Below are positions 15,184-21,383 of a stretch of 21,383 bases of DNA, one piece after another. Made by a program: the position numbers and the translations under genes. Position 1 is the stretch's first letter, and every line of letters starts with the position of its first letter. The DNA comes from HRBIN12 sp964640965 (GTDB lineage Bacteria; Actinomycetota; UBA4738; HRBIN12): positions 1 to 21,383 of the forward strand of contig CAZXJB010000033.1 of the NCBI GenBank assembly GCA_964640965.1, read 5' to 3'. The notes under the pieces are model-generated. The model was not told where the DNA came from, searched no databases, and was given only the letters and a program-made list of their open reading frames with translations.

Positions 15184-15636
15184 ATGTCGAAGATCGCCGA
15201 CGCCGAGGGGTTCCCGGAGCTCGACGAGGGGTTCGTCCGCAGACCCAGCCGGCTCCCGCTCGTGCTGCTCGGGATCGCCGTGATCGCAGCGCTCGTCGCG
15301 GTCGCGGTGACCATGTTCACCCGGTCGATCGTCTACTACCACACCCCGACCGAGGTCCTGCGGATGCCGGGCGAGCGCGTGCGTCTCTCGGGCCAGGTCG
15401 TGGACGGCAGCATCGCGACGGATCCGAGCGCCGGCACGGTGCGCTTCGCGGTGAGCGACGGGACCTCGACGATCCCCATCGTGTACCACGGCCCGAGGCC
15501 CGACACGCTGCGCGACGAGGCCGAGGCCGTCGTCGAGGGCGAGCTCGGGGCCGACGGGGTCTTCCACGCCGACGTGCTGTTCGCCAAGTGCCCGTCGAAG
15601 TTCCAGGCCAAGGTCTCCCCGGGAGGCTCGGCGTGA
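15184..15636 (+). CDS. ccmE: Cytochrome c maturation heme chaperone CcmE, Cys type
   Basis: The 150-residue protein has a cytoplasmic N-terminus, one membrane helix (about 24-46) and an OB-fold beta-barrel outside (YYHTPTEVL, RVRLSGQVVDGSI, VVEGELGADGVFHADVLFAKCPSKF). It takes heme from the CcmABCD complex and carries it to CcmF. In most CcmE proteins heme binds a His in the HxxxY motif. Here the aligned site is Cys136 in CPSKF, the CxxxY variant class known from Desulfovibrio and archaea, but with Phe140 in place of the usual Tyr. Its last codons overlap the ccmA start by 4 bases (GTGA). AAGGGGG precedes the ATG. This is the first gene of the rightward ccm operon. Confidence 0.93.
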   Translation: MSKIADAEGFPELDEGFVRRPSRLPLVLLGIAVIAALVAVAVTMFTRSIVYYHTPTEVLRMPGERVRLSGQVVDGSIATDPSAGTVRFAVSDGTSTIPIVYHGPRPDTLRDEAEAVVEGELGADGVFHADVLFAKCPSKFQAKVSPGGSA

Positions 15637-16361
15637 GGACCCCGCCGTCGCTCGGGATCTCCCTGGAAGGGGTCACGAAGGCCTTCGGGGCCCAGCTCGC
15701 GCTCGATCACGTCGACCTCGAGGTCCCGCAGGGCTCGTTCGTCGCCGTGATGGGGGCGAACGGCGCCGGGAAGACCACGCTGCTGCGGACGATCGCCGGG
15801 ATCGTCGTGCCGACCTCGGGGAGCGTGCGGATCGCCGGGGTCGAGATGCGTCGGGCGGGCCCGAAGCTCCGCGCCCTCATCGGGGTCGTCGCGCACGAGA
15901 CGATGCTGTACGCCGACCTCACCGTCGCCGAGAACCTCCGGTTCCACGCCGGGCTCTTCGGTCTCGCGCATCCCCGCGAGGCCGTGGAGCGCGCGAGCGA
16001 GCGCCTGGGCGTCACCCCCGTCCTCGACATGCCGGTCCGCGCCCTCTCCCGCGGAACCCGGCAGCGTGTGGCGCTCGCTCGCGCGCTCCTCCACGACCCC
16101 GCCGTCCTCCTCCTCGACGAGCCCTACACCGGCCTGGACGAGGCCGCCGCCGCGTCCCTCTCCGAGCTCCTCGAGGAGCTCGCGACGCCAGAGCGCGTCG
16201 TGCTCGTCACGCTCCACGACGTGGTCCGGGCGATGGCCGGGCCCCGCCGGCTCGTCGTGCTCTCGGCCGGCCGGGTCGCGCTCGACGCGCCGATCGACGG
16301 GCGCTCGGAGGACATCGCCGAGGCCTACCTCGGCCTGCTCCGGCAGGAGGTGCGGCGATGA
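15633..16361 (+). CDS. ccmA: Heme exporter ATP-binding protein CcmA
   Basis: The 242-residue ABC ATPase starts at GTG 15633, inside the end of ccmE, behind GGGAGG. It has Walker A GANGAGKTT (41-49), signature LSRGTRQRVALARALL (from 138), Walker B VLLLDEPYTGLDE (from 158) and the H-loop LVTLHDV. With CcmB and CcmC it forms the complex that loads and releases heme-bound CcmE, using ATP hydrolysis. The signature is LSRGT where LSxGQ is common, which is within family variation. The ccmB start overlaps its stop as ATGA. The order E-A-B-C-D-F rather than A-B-C-D-E-F supports an operon organised around CcmE release. Confidence 0.93.
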   Translation: MRTPPSLGISLEGVTKAFGAQLALDHVDLEVPQGSFVAVMGANGAGKTTLLRTIAGIVVPTSGSVRIAGVEMRRAGPKLRALIGVVAHETMLYADLTVAENLRFHAGLFGLAHPREAVERASERLGVTPVLDMPVRALSRGTRQRVALARALLHDPAVLLLDEPYTGLDEAAAASLSELLEELATPERVVLVTLHDVVRAMAGPRRLVVLSAGRVALDAPIDGRSEDIAEAYLGLLRQEVRR

Positions 16362-17035
16362 GCTGGCTCGCGCCCGCGCTGTGGCTCGCCCGCAAGGACC
16401 TCCGCCTGGAGATGAAGACCCGGGACGTCCTCGCGTCCGTCGGGCTGTTCGTGCTGCTCGTCGTCGTCACGGCGAGCTTCGCGTTCCCCACGGGCGGCGC
16501 CGGGCGCGAGGGCGTGGCCGCGGGCGTGCTGTGGATGTCCTTCCTGTTCGCCGCGCTGCTCGGGATGGGCCGCTCGATGGCGATCGAGAAGGAGGACGCG
16601 TGCCTGGAGGGCCTGCTCGTCTCCCCGGCGCCGCGGGAGGCCGTGTTCCTCGGCAAGCTCTTCACGAACCTCGGCTTCACCTTCGCCGTCGAGGTCGTGA
16701 TCCTCCCCGTCTTCATCGCCCTGCTCCAGCTGCGGCCCGGCGGGGGGCTCTGGCTGCTCGTCCTGTCGGCGTTCCTCGGGACGCTCGGGCTCGTCACCGT
16801 CGGGACGCTCTTCGCCGCGATGGCCGTGAACACGCGCGGACGGGAGGCGATCCTGCCCCTGCTCGTGATGCCGGTCTCGGTCCCGGTGATGGTCGCCGCG
16901 GTCAAGGTGAGCCAGGCCGGCTTCGCGGGCGGGATGGGGGAGGGCACGCTCTCGTGGCTCCTGCTCATGGTCGGGTACGACGCCCTGTTCCTGCTGGTCG
17001 CGCTCGCGACCTTCCACCACGTGACGGAGGAGTGA
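16358..17035 (+). CDS. ccmB: Heme exporter membrane protein CcmB
   Basis: The 225-residue protein has about six membrane helices (including roughly 26-45, 53-70, 98-123, 131-155, 165-182 and 195-220). The family block is MAIEKEDACLEGLLVSP followed by FLGKLFTNL, the typical CcmB segment after helix 2. It is the membrane partner of the CcmA ATPase. Start and stop overlap or nearly touch both neighbours (ATGA with ccmA; one base between its stop and the ccmC ATG), so the genes are co-translated. Confidence 0.93.
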   Translation: MSWLAPALWLARKDLRLEMKTRDVLASVGLFVLLVVVTASFAFPTGGAGREGVAAGVLWMSFLFAALLGMGRSMAIEKEDACLEGLLVSPAPREAVFLGKLFTNLGFTFAVEVVILPVFIALLQLRPGGGLWLLVLSAFLGTLGLVTVGTLFAAMAVNTRGREAILPLLVMPVSVPVMVAAVKVSQAGFAGGMGEGTLSWLLLMVGYDALFLLVALATFHHVTEE

Positions 17036-17036
17036 G

Positions 17037-17777
17037 ATGAGCGATGTGAAGGCGCCGACGTTGGACGGGTCGCTCCGCGAGCGCGTCGCCGAGGATCCCG
17101 TATCGGACGCGCCCGAGCGCACCCGCCGCCTGTGGGGGCTGCTCACGGCCGTGACGATCCCCGTGCTGCTCGCGATGGCCTTCTGGTACGCGCCGGAGGA
17201 CGCGAACCAGGGCGCGGCCCAGCGGATCTTCTACATCCACGTGCCGAGCGCGTGGATCGGGTTCCTCGCCTTCGCCGTGGTGTTCGCCGCGAGCATCGCC
17301 TTCCTCGCGACCGGCGCGAGGCGGTGGGACGACCTCGCCGCCTCCTCGGCCGAGGTCGGGGTCGTGTTCACCTCGGCCGTGCTCATCACCGGCCCGCTGT
17401 GGGGCCGGCCGGTGTGGGGCGTGTACTGGACGTGGGACCCGCGCCTCACGAGCTTCCTGATGCTCTGGCTGATCTACCTCTCCTACCTCGTGCTGCGCGG
17501 GTACGTCCCCGAGCCGATCCGCCGCGCGCGCTTCTCGGCGGTCCTCGGGATCGTCGGCTTCCTCGACGTCCCGATCGTGTACCTGTCGGCCCGGTGGTGG
17601 CGCTCGGAGCACCCGACCCAGTTCGTCGTCGAGGGCGGCCAGCTCCCCGCCGAGATGCTCGTCACGATGCTCGTGGGCGTGGTCGCCTTCACGTTCCTCT
17701 ACCTGTACCTGCTCTCGGTGCGCCGCCGCGTCGCGCGGCTGCGCGCCGCCGCCGAGCTCGAGGAGGTCGTCCGATGA
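17037..17777 (+). CDS. ccmC: Heme handling protein CcmC
   Basis: The 246-residue protein has about six membrane helices and the tryptophan-rich WWD motif WGRPVWGVYWTWDPRLTS (122-139) on the outer face, where heme is held for transfer to CcmE. The axial His ligands are likely His68 (FYIHVPSAW) and His192 (WWRSEHPTQ). The N-terminus is about 30 residues longer than in short CcmC proteins. CcsA/ResC proteins share the WWD motif, but the position between ccmB and ccmD and the two His blocks identify CcmC. The stop overlaps the ccmD ATG by 4 bases. Confidence 0.93.
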   Translation: MSDVKAPTLDGSLRERVAEDPVSDAPERTRRLWGLLTAVTIPVLLAMAFWYAPEDANQGAAQRIFYIHVPSAWIGFLAFAVVFAASIAFLATGARRWDDLAASSAEVGVVFTSAVLITGPLWGRPVWGVYWTWDPRLTSFLMLWLIYLSYLVLRGYVPEPIRRARFSAVLGIVGFLDVPIVYLSARWWRSEHPTQFVVEGGQLPAEMLVTMLVGVVAFTFLYLYLLSVRRRVARLRAAAELEEVVR

Positions 17778-17902
17778 AGCAGAGCGTCCCCTACCTCGTC
17801 GTCGCCTACCTCGGGACCGCGGCGCTGTACGGCGCGTACCTCGCGCACCTGTGGCGGGCCGAGCGCCGGCTCGCGAGGAGGACCCGTGGTCCTGCTCGGT
17901 AA
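17774..17902 (+). CDS. ccmD: Small membrane protein CcmD
   Basis: This 42-residue protein has a single membrane helix (about residues 6-27) and a strongly basic tail (RAERRLARRTRGPAR), as CcmD proteins do. CcmD joins the CcmABC complex and is needed for release of heme-bound CcmE. Its ATG overlaps the ccmC stop (ATGA), and its last 17 bases overlap the ccmF start. The identification rests on position, size and topology, since the sequence is too short for motifs. Confidence 0.88.
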   Translation: MKQSVPYLVVAYLGTAALYGAYLAHLWRAERRLARRTRGPAR

Positions 17903-19895
17903 CTTCGCGCTGCTCCTCGCGCTCATCGCGGCCGGCTACGCCGTGGTGGTCGGGCTCGTCGGGGCCCGCCGCGGGCGCGAGGAGACGATCCGGAGCGCCG
18001 AGGGCGGGATGAAGGCGGCGGCGCTCTCCCTCTCGGTCGCCGCCCTCGCCCTCCTCGTGCTGCTGCTGCGCAAGGACTTCCGCGTCGAGTACGTGGCCCA
18101 GTACACGAGCCGCGACCTCTCGACCTTCTACACGGTCGGGGCGTTCTGGGCGGGGCAGGCCGGCTCGCTGCTCCTGTGGGCCTGGTCGCTCGCCCTCGTC
18201 GGGGCCGCCGTCCTGTTCGCGAACCGCGCCCGGAACCGGGACCTGATGCCGTGGGTGACCGTCGTCCTCGGCGTGGTCCTCGCCTTCTTCACGGCGCTCG
18301 TGACCTTCTACGCGAACCCCTTCCGCACGCTCCCGGTGCCGCCGGCCGACGGACAGGGGCTGAACCCGCTGCTGCAGAACTACGGGCAGTGGGTCCATCC
18401 GATCGCGCTGTACCTCGGGTTCGTCGGCTTCACGGTGCCGTTCGCCTTCGCCGTCGCGGCCCTGGTCACGGGGCGGCTGGGGGACCGGTGGATCCGCTCG
18501 GTCCGCCGCTTCACGCTGTGGGCGTGGGTCCTGCTCACGGCCGGGATCCTGTTCGGGGCGCGGTGGGCCTACGTCGAGCTCGGATGGGGCGGCTACTGGG
18601 CGTGGGACCCGGTCGAGAACGCCAGCCTGCTGCCCTGGCTCATCGGCACGGCGTACCTGCACTCGGTCGTCGTGCAGGAGAAGCGCGGCATGCTCCGGGT
18701 CTGGAACGTCGCGCTCGCGATCGGCGCGTTCGCGCTCTCGGTCTTCGGCACGTTCCTCACGCGCTCGGGGATCGTCTCCTCGGTCCACGCGTTCGCGGAG
18801 TCCTCGATCGGCGTCCCGCTCATCGCCTTCACCGTCGCGACGATCGTCGTGGGGACGGGCCTCATCGTCTGGCGCCTCCCGGAGCTGCGCAGCGCCACCC
18901 GCATCGTCGCGGTCGTCTCGCGCGAGAGCTCGTTCCTCCTCACGAACCTGCTGTTCGTCGCGATGACCCTGGTCGTGCTGTGGGGCACCGTCTACCCGAT
19001 CGTCACCGAGGCCATCCGCGGGGTGGAGCTCGCCGTCGGCCAGCCCTTCTTCAACACGCTGATGGCGCCCCTCGCCGTCGTGACGGTCGCGCTCGTGGGG
19101 GTGTGCCCGCTCCTCGCCTGGCGCCGCGTCTCCGGCCGACACCTCCAGCGCAACCTCACGGTGCCGCTCGCGGTGGGGGCCGGCGTGTTCGGGGCGCTCG
19201 CCGTCGTGAACCGGGGTCGGCACCTGCTCATCATCGGGGTGCTCGCGCTCGGCGCGCTCGTGCTCGCGACGCTCACGAGCGAGATCGCCCGCGGGCTCCA
19301 GGTGCGCCGCCACCACCACGGCGAGAGCTGGCCGAGGGCCCTCGTGAACCTCTTCGCGTTCACGCCACGCCGCTACGGCGGTCCGGTGATCCACGCCGGC
19401 GTCGTGATCATGCTCGCCGCGATCGCCGTGAACGTCGGTCTGAAGGTGGAGCGTCAGGGACGGCTCGCGATCGGCGAGTCGCTCACCGTCGCCGGCACGC
19501 GCGTGACCTTCTCGGACCTGACCTTCGAGCAGACCCCCTCGAAGTTCGCCCTCATCGGACGCTTCGACATCGCCGGCTCGGACGGCGAGCGCCTCGGCAC
19601 GATCCGCGCCGAGCAGGCCGAGTACGCCGGCCAGCAGCGCGTGACGGAGGTGGGCATGCGCTCGACGCTCGCCGCGGACCTCTACATCGTCATGAACGAG
19701 GTCGACCCGAGCCGGCGCGTCGCGACCGTGCTCGTCTTCCGCGAGCCGGCGGTCTTCTGGATCTGGACGGGGATGGTCGTGATCGTCCTCGGCGGGGTGC
19801 TCGCCGCCTGGCCGTGGCGCACCGATCGACCCGGGCGGGGGAGCCCGGAGCTCGAGCTCCCGAGCACCTTCGAGGAGCCGGAGGTGGCGCGGTGA
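17886..19895 (+). CDS. ccmF: Cytochrome c heme lyase subunit CcmF
   Basis: The 669-residue integral membrane protein, from GTG 17886, has about 14-15 hydrophobic segments. Its WWD motif is GWGGYWAWDPVENASLLPW (about 233-251), with candidate heme ligands His171 (QWVHPIALY), His259 (AYLHSVVVQ) and His near SSVHAF. A periplasm-side region near the C-terminus carries VIHAGVVIMLAAIAVNVGL and a beta-rich domain. CcmF takes heme from CcmE and forms the thioether bonds at CxxCH. It is near full family length. It usually works with CcmH, which is not seen here. The start overlaps ccmD, and the stop overlaps the next gene (GTGA). Confidence 0.94.
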   Translation: MVLLGNFALLLALIAAGYAVVVGLVGARRGREETIRSAEGGMKAAALSLSVAALALLVLLLRKDFRVEYVAQYTSRDLSTFYTVGAFWAGQAGSLLLWAWSLALVGAAVLFANRARNRDLMPWVTVVLGVVLAFFTALVTFYANPFRTLPVPPADGQGLNPLLQNYGQWVHPIALYLGFVGFTVPFAFAVAALVTGRLGDRWIRSVRRFTLWAWVLLTAGILFGARWAYVELGWGGYWAWDPVENASLLPWLIGTAYLHSVVVQEKRGMLRVWNVALAIGAFALSVFGTFLTRSGIVSSVHAFAESSIGVPLIAFTVATIVVGTGLIVWRLPELRSATRIVAVVSRESSFLLTNLLFVAMTLVVLWGTVYPIVTEAIRGVELAVGQPFFNTLMAPLAVVTVALVGVCPLLAWRRVSGRHLQRNLTVPLAVGAGVFGALAVVNRGRHLLIIGVLALGALVLATLTSEIARGLQVRRHHHGESWPRALVNLFAFTPRRYGGPVIHAGVVIMLAAIAVNVGLKVERQGRLAIGESLTVAGTRVTFSDLTFEQTPSKFALIGRFDIAGSDGERLGTIRAEQAEYAGQQRVTEVGMRSTLAADLYIVMNEVDPSRRVATVLVFREPAVFWIWTGMVVIVLGGVLAAWPWRTDRPGRGSPELELPSTFEEPEVAR

Positions 19896-20392
19896 TCGGG
19901 GTCGCGGTCGCCTCGTTCCTGCTCCTGCTCGCGGTCGTGTACCTGCTCGCCCGGCCGTACCTCGCGCCGCTGCGCTCCGCCCAGGAGGTCTCGCTCGAGC
20001 AGCTCCGCGCCGATCGCGAGCGCCTGCGCGCGCAGCTCCGCGAGCTCGACGCCGATTTCGAGACGGGGAAGCTCGCGCGCGAGGAGTACGAGCGACTCCG
20101 CGCTCGCCGCCTCCAGCAGATCGAGGCCACGACCCACGCGATCCGCGAGGCCGAGGGGCTCCGGGAGCCCGCCCAGGCCGAGGCCGGGATCGCGAGCGGG
20201 CCGACGGCCGAGGCCGGGACGGACGAGGAGCTCGAGCGCGAGCTCGAGCGCCGGATCGCCGAGCGCAAGCGCCTGCTCGCCGCGCTCGAGGCCGCGAGCT
20301 GCCCCTCGTGCGGCTCGTCCATCGAACCCGAGGACCGGTTCTGCCGTCGCTGCGGCGCCGACCTCGCGACCGCGGAGGTGAAGGAACGATGA
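19892..20392 (+). CDS. CcmI-like N-terminal domain fused to a zinc ribbon
   Basis: The 166-residue product, from GTG 19892 (overlapping the ccmF stop), has one membrane helix (about 3-24), then a charged coiled coil with the pattern LRELDADFETGKLAREEYERLR, as found at the start of CcmI proteins, a low-complexity linker, a second coiled coil (about 112-134) and a C-terminal zinc ribbon (Cys137, Cys140, Cys151, Cys154: CPSC...CRRC). CcmI normally continues into a TPR domain that binds apocytochrome. That domain is missing and a zinc ribbon stands in its place. The topology puts the coils in the cytoplasm if the N-terminus is outside, which would suit a zinc ribbon. A role in cytochrome c maturation is inferred from position and the CcmI-like segment. 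Confidence 0.8.
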   Translation: MIGVAVASFLLLLAVVYLLARPYLAPLRSAQEVSLEQLRADRERLRAQLRELDADFETGKLAREEYERLRARRLQQIEATTHAIREAEGLREPAQAEAGIASGPTAEAGTDEELERELERRIAERKRLLAALEAASCPSCGSSIEPEDRFCRRCGADLATAEVKER

Positions 20393-21383
20393 CCACGCGA
20401 CCGATCCGCCTCGCCCGTCTCCTGGCGGCGACCGCGCTCCTCGCGGCCGTCGTGGCCGCGGGGCCGAGCGCGGCCGCGCAGACCGCGGGGACGATCTCGG
20501 GGAAGGTGGTGAACGGGACGACCGAGGAGCCCGCCGCCGACCTCCCCGTCCGCGCACGCCTGTTCTCGGCGACGGCCGAGCTCGACCCGCTCACGACGAC
20601 GACCGACGCGAAGGGCCGCTTCGTCTTCGAGGAGCTCCCCGGCGACCTCGCCGGCTACCAGATCGAGGTGGCCTACGGGGACGCGGTCTACCGCTCGGTG
20701 GCCACGACGTTCACGCCCGGCGGGACGAACGAGCTGACGCTGCGGGTCTACGAGCCGACGACCGACCCGAAGGACGTCACGCTCTCGAGCTACGTCGTGT
20801 GGGTGGACCGCCAGCCGGGGGGCGTCGCGGTCCAGCACGACCTCACCTGGACCAACGCCGGCACGCGGGCCTACGTGGGCACCGACGGGGTGGTCGTGCG
20901 CATCCCGCTGCCGCGGGGCGCGGGCAACCTCCAGTTCCTCGGCACCTTCCTCGAGAACGAGGGTGAGACCCGCGCCGACGCCTACGTCTCGGACGCGCCG
21001 ATCGTGCCGGGCGAGACCTCGGCGACGATCCGCTACGAGGCGCCGCCGCTCGACCGGCTCACGCTCGAGGTGCCGTTCGCGACCACCATCCTGCAGCTGT
21101 TCGTGCCCGAGGACGTGCAGGTGCGCGCGGCGCCCCTGCGCCTGTCGGGCACCGTGAGCGACCAGGGCCTCACCTACCGCGTCTACGAGGCGAGGGACCT
21201 GGCGGCCGGGGCGTCGATCGACGTGCGGCTCTCGCAGGCCGTGACGTCGGCCGGGACGCGCACGGCGCTCTGGGTGCTCGTCGGCGTCCTCGCGCTCATC
21301 GCGCTCGGCGCGGCCGCGGTCCTCCTCCGCCGACGTCGCGCCCAGGCGCCGGCGGCGCGGCGCGGGACCCGGCCCCGCGCTCG
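20389..21383 (+). CDS. Secreted carboxypeptidase-regulatory-like protein, 3' end outside the window
   Basis: The frame from ATG 20389 (overlapping the preceding stop, ATGA) is open to the window edge, giving 331 residues so far. Residues 1-31 form a signal peptide (LLAATALLAAVVAAGPSAAAQ). Residues about 35-110 form a carboxypeptidase-regulatory-like or Cna-B-like beta-sandwich (GTISGKVVNGT, TTTDAKGRFVFEELP, YQIEVAYGD). A second beta-rich region (about 125-285) follows, then a membrane helix at about 288-308 and a basic RRRR tail. The gene is cut by the window end, so size and C-terminus are unknown. Its coupling to the ccm operon suggests a part in cytochrome assembly or an extracytoplasmic scaffold, but no ligand or catalytic residues are visible. 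Confidence 0.8.
   Translation, partial: MTTRPIRLARLLAATALLAAVVAAGPSAAAQTAGTISGKVVNGTTEEPAADLPVRARLFSATAELDPLTTTTDAKGRFVFEELPGDLAGYQIEVAYGDAVYRSVATTFTPGGTNELTLRVYEPTTDPKDVTLSSYVVWVDRQPGGVAVQHDLTWTNAGTRAYVGTDGVVVRIPLPRGAGNLQFLGTFLENEGETRADAYVSDAPIVPGETSATIRYEAPPLDRLTLEVPFATTILQLFVPEDVQVRAAPLRLSGTVSDQGLTYRVYEARDLAAGASIDVRLSQAVTSAGTRTALWVLVGVLALIALGAAAVLLRRRRAQAPAARRGTRPRA

Noticed and set aside
14988..15320. Long N-terminal extension of CcmG
   Set aside because: The extension is antisense to ccmE at its far end and low-complexity. A start at 14987 or 15023 fits the family.
16965..20594. A 1209-codon open frame antisense to ccmC-ccmF
   Set aside because: It lies opposite well-recognised ccm genes and translates to charged low-complexity sequence with no domain.

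Overview
The window is about 21.4 kb of very GC-rich DNA (by eye well above 65% G+C) with compact operons. Its theme is heme and c-type cytochromes. HemQ (coproheme decarboxylase) points to a monoderm-type heme pathway. The NarL-type two-component pair, the TIGR04053-like radical SAM protein and frequent GTG starts fit a deep-branching actinobacterium or a similar high-GC lineage that uses multiheme cytochromes for anaerobic or extracellular electron transfer. No rRNA or other taxonomic marker is present, so the assignment is inference.

Layout: (1) 67-5777. A hexaheme secreted cytochrome (minus strand) is divergent from an 11-heme cytochrome with FN3 and ZU5-like domains (plus strand). A membrane-anchored TPR protein and an NHL beta-propeller protein follow the latter. 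(2) 5815-7585, minus strand: hemE then hemQ. (3) 7990-10177, plus strand: a small membrane protein, a membrane-anchored heptaheme cytochrome c, and a FdnI/HydC-like cytochrome b. The last two look like a quinol-to-cytochrome c electron exit module. (4) 10456-13025, minus strand: a histidine kinase whose extracytoplasmic sensor region carries a CxxCH heme-c site, and its NarL/FixJ response regulator, with ATGA coupling. (5) 13163-14987, minus strand: ccmG (TlpA/DsbE-like thioredoxin) followed 4 bp later by a radical SAM/SPASM-type protein. (6) 15184 to the window end, plus strand: ccmE-ccmA-ccmB-ccmC-ccmD-ccmF, then a CcmI-like/zinc-ribbon protein and a truncated secreted carboxypeptidase-regulatory-like protein. 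Most of these genes overlap by 4 bp.

How the parts fit: hemE and hemQ supply heme. The Ccm System I machinery, with a Cys-type CcmE (CPSKF) and no CcmH in view, attaches heme to CxxCH proteins. The cytochrome b/c pair could take electrons from quinol, and the secreted multiheme proteins could carry them outward. The heme-c kinase could report the redox state of this periplasm-like space and control the regulon.

The intergenic regions hold several unexplained palindromes and tandem repeats. One is a 13-bp GGNCCATCGGNCC element at nearly the same distance upstream of hemE and of ccmG. No tRNA, rRNA, CRISPR array, insertion sequence or phage gene was seen.
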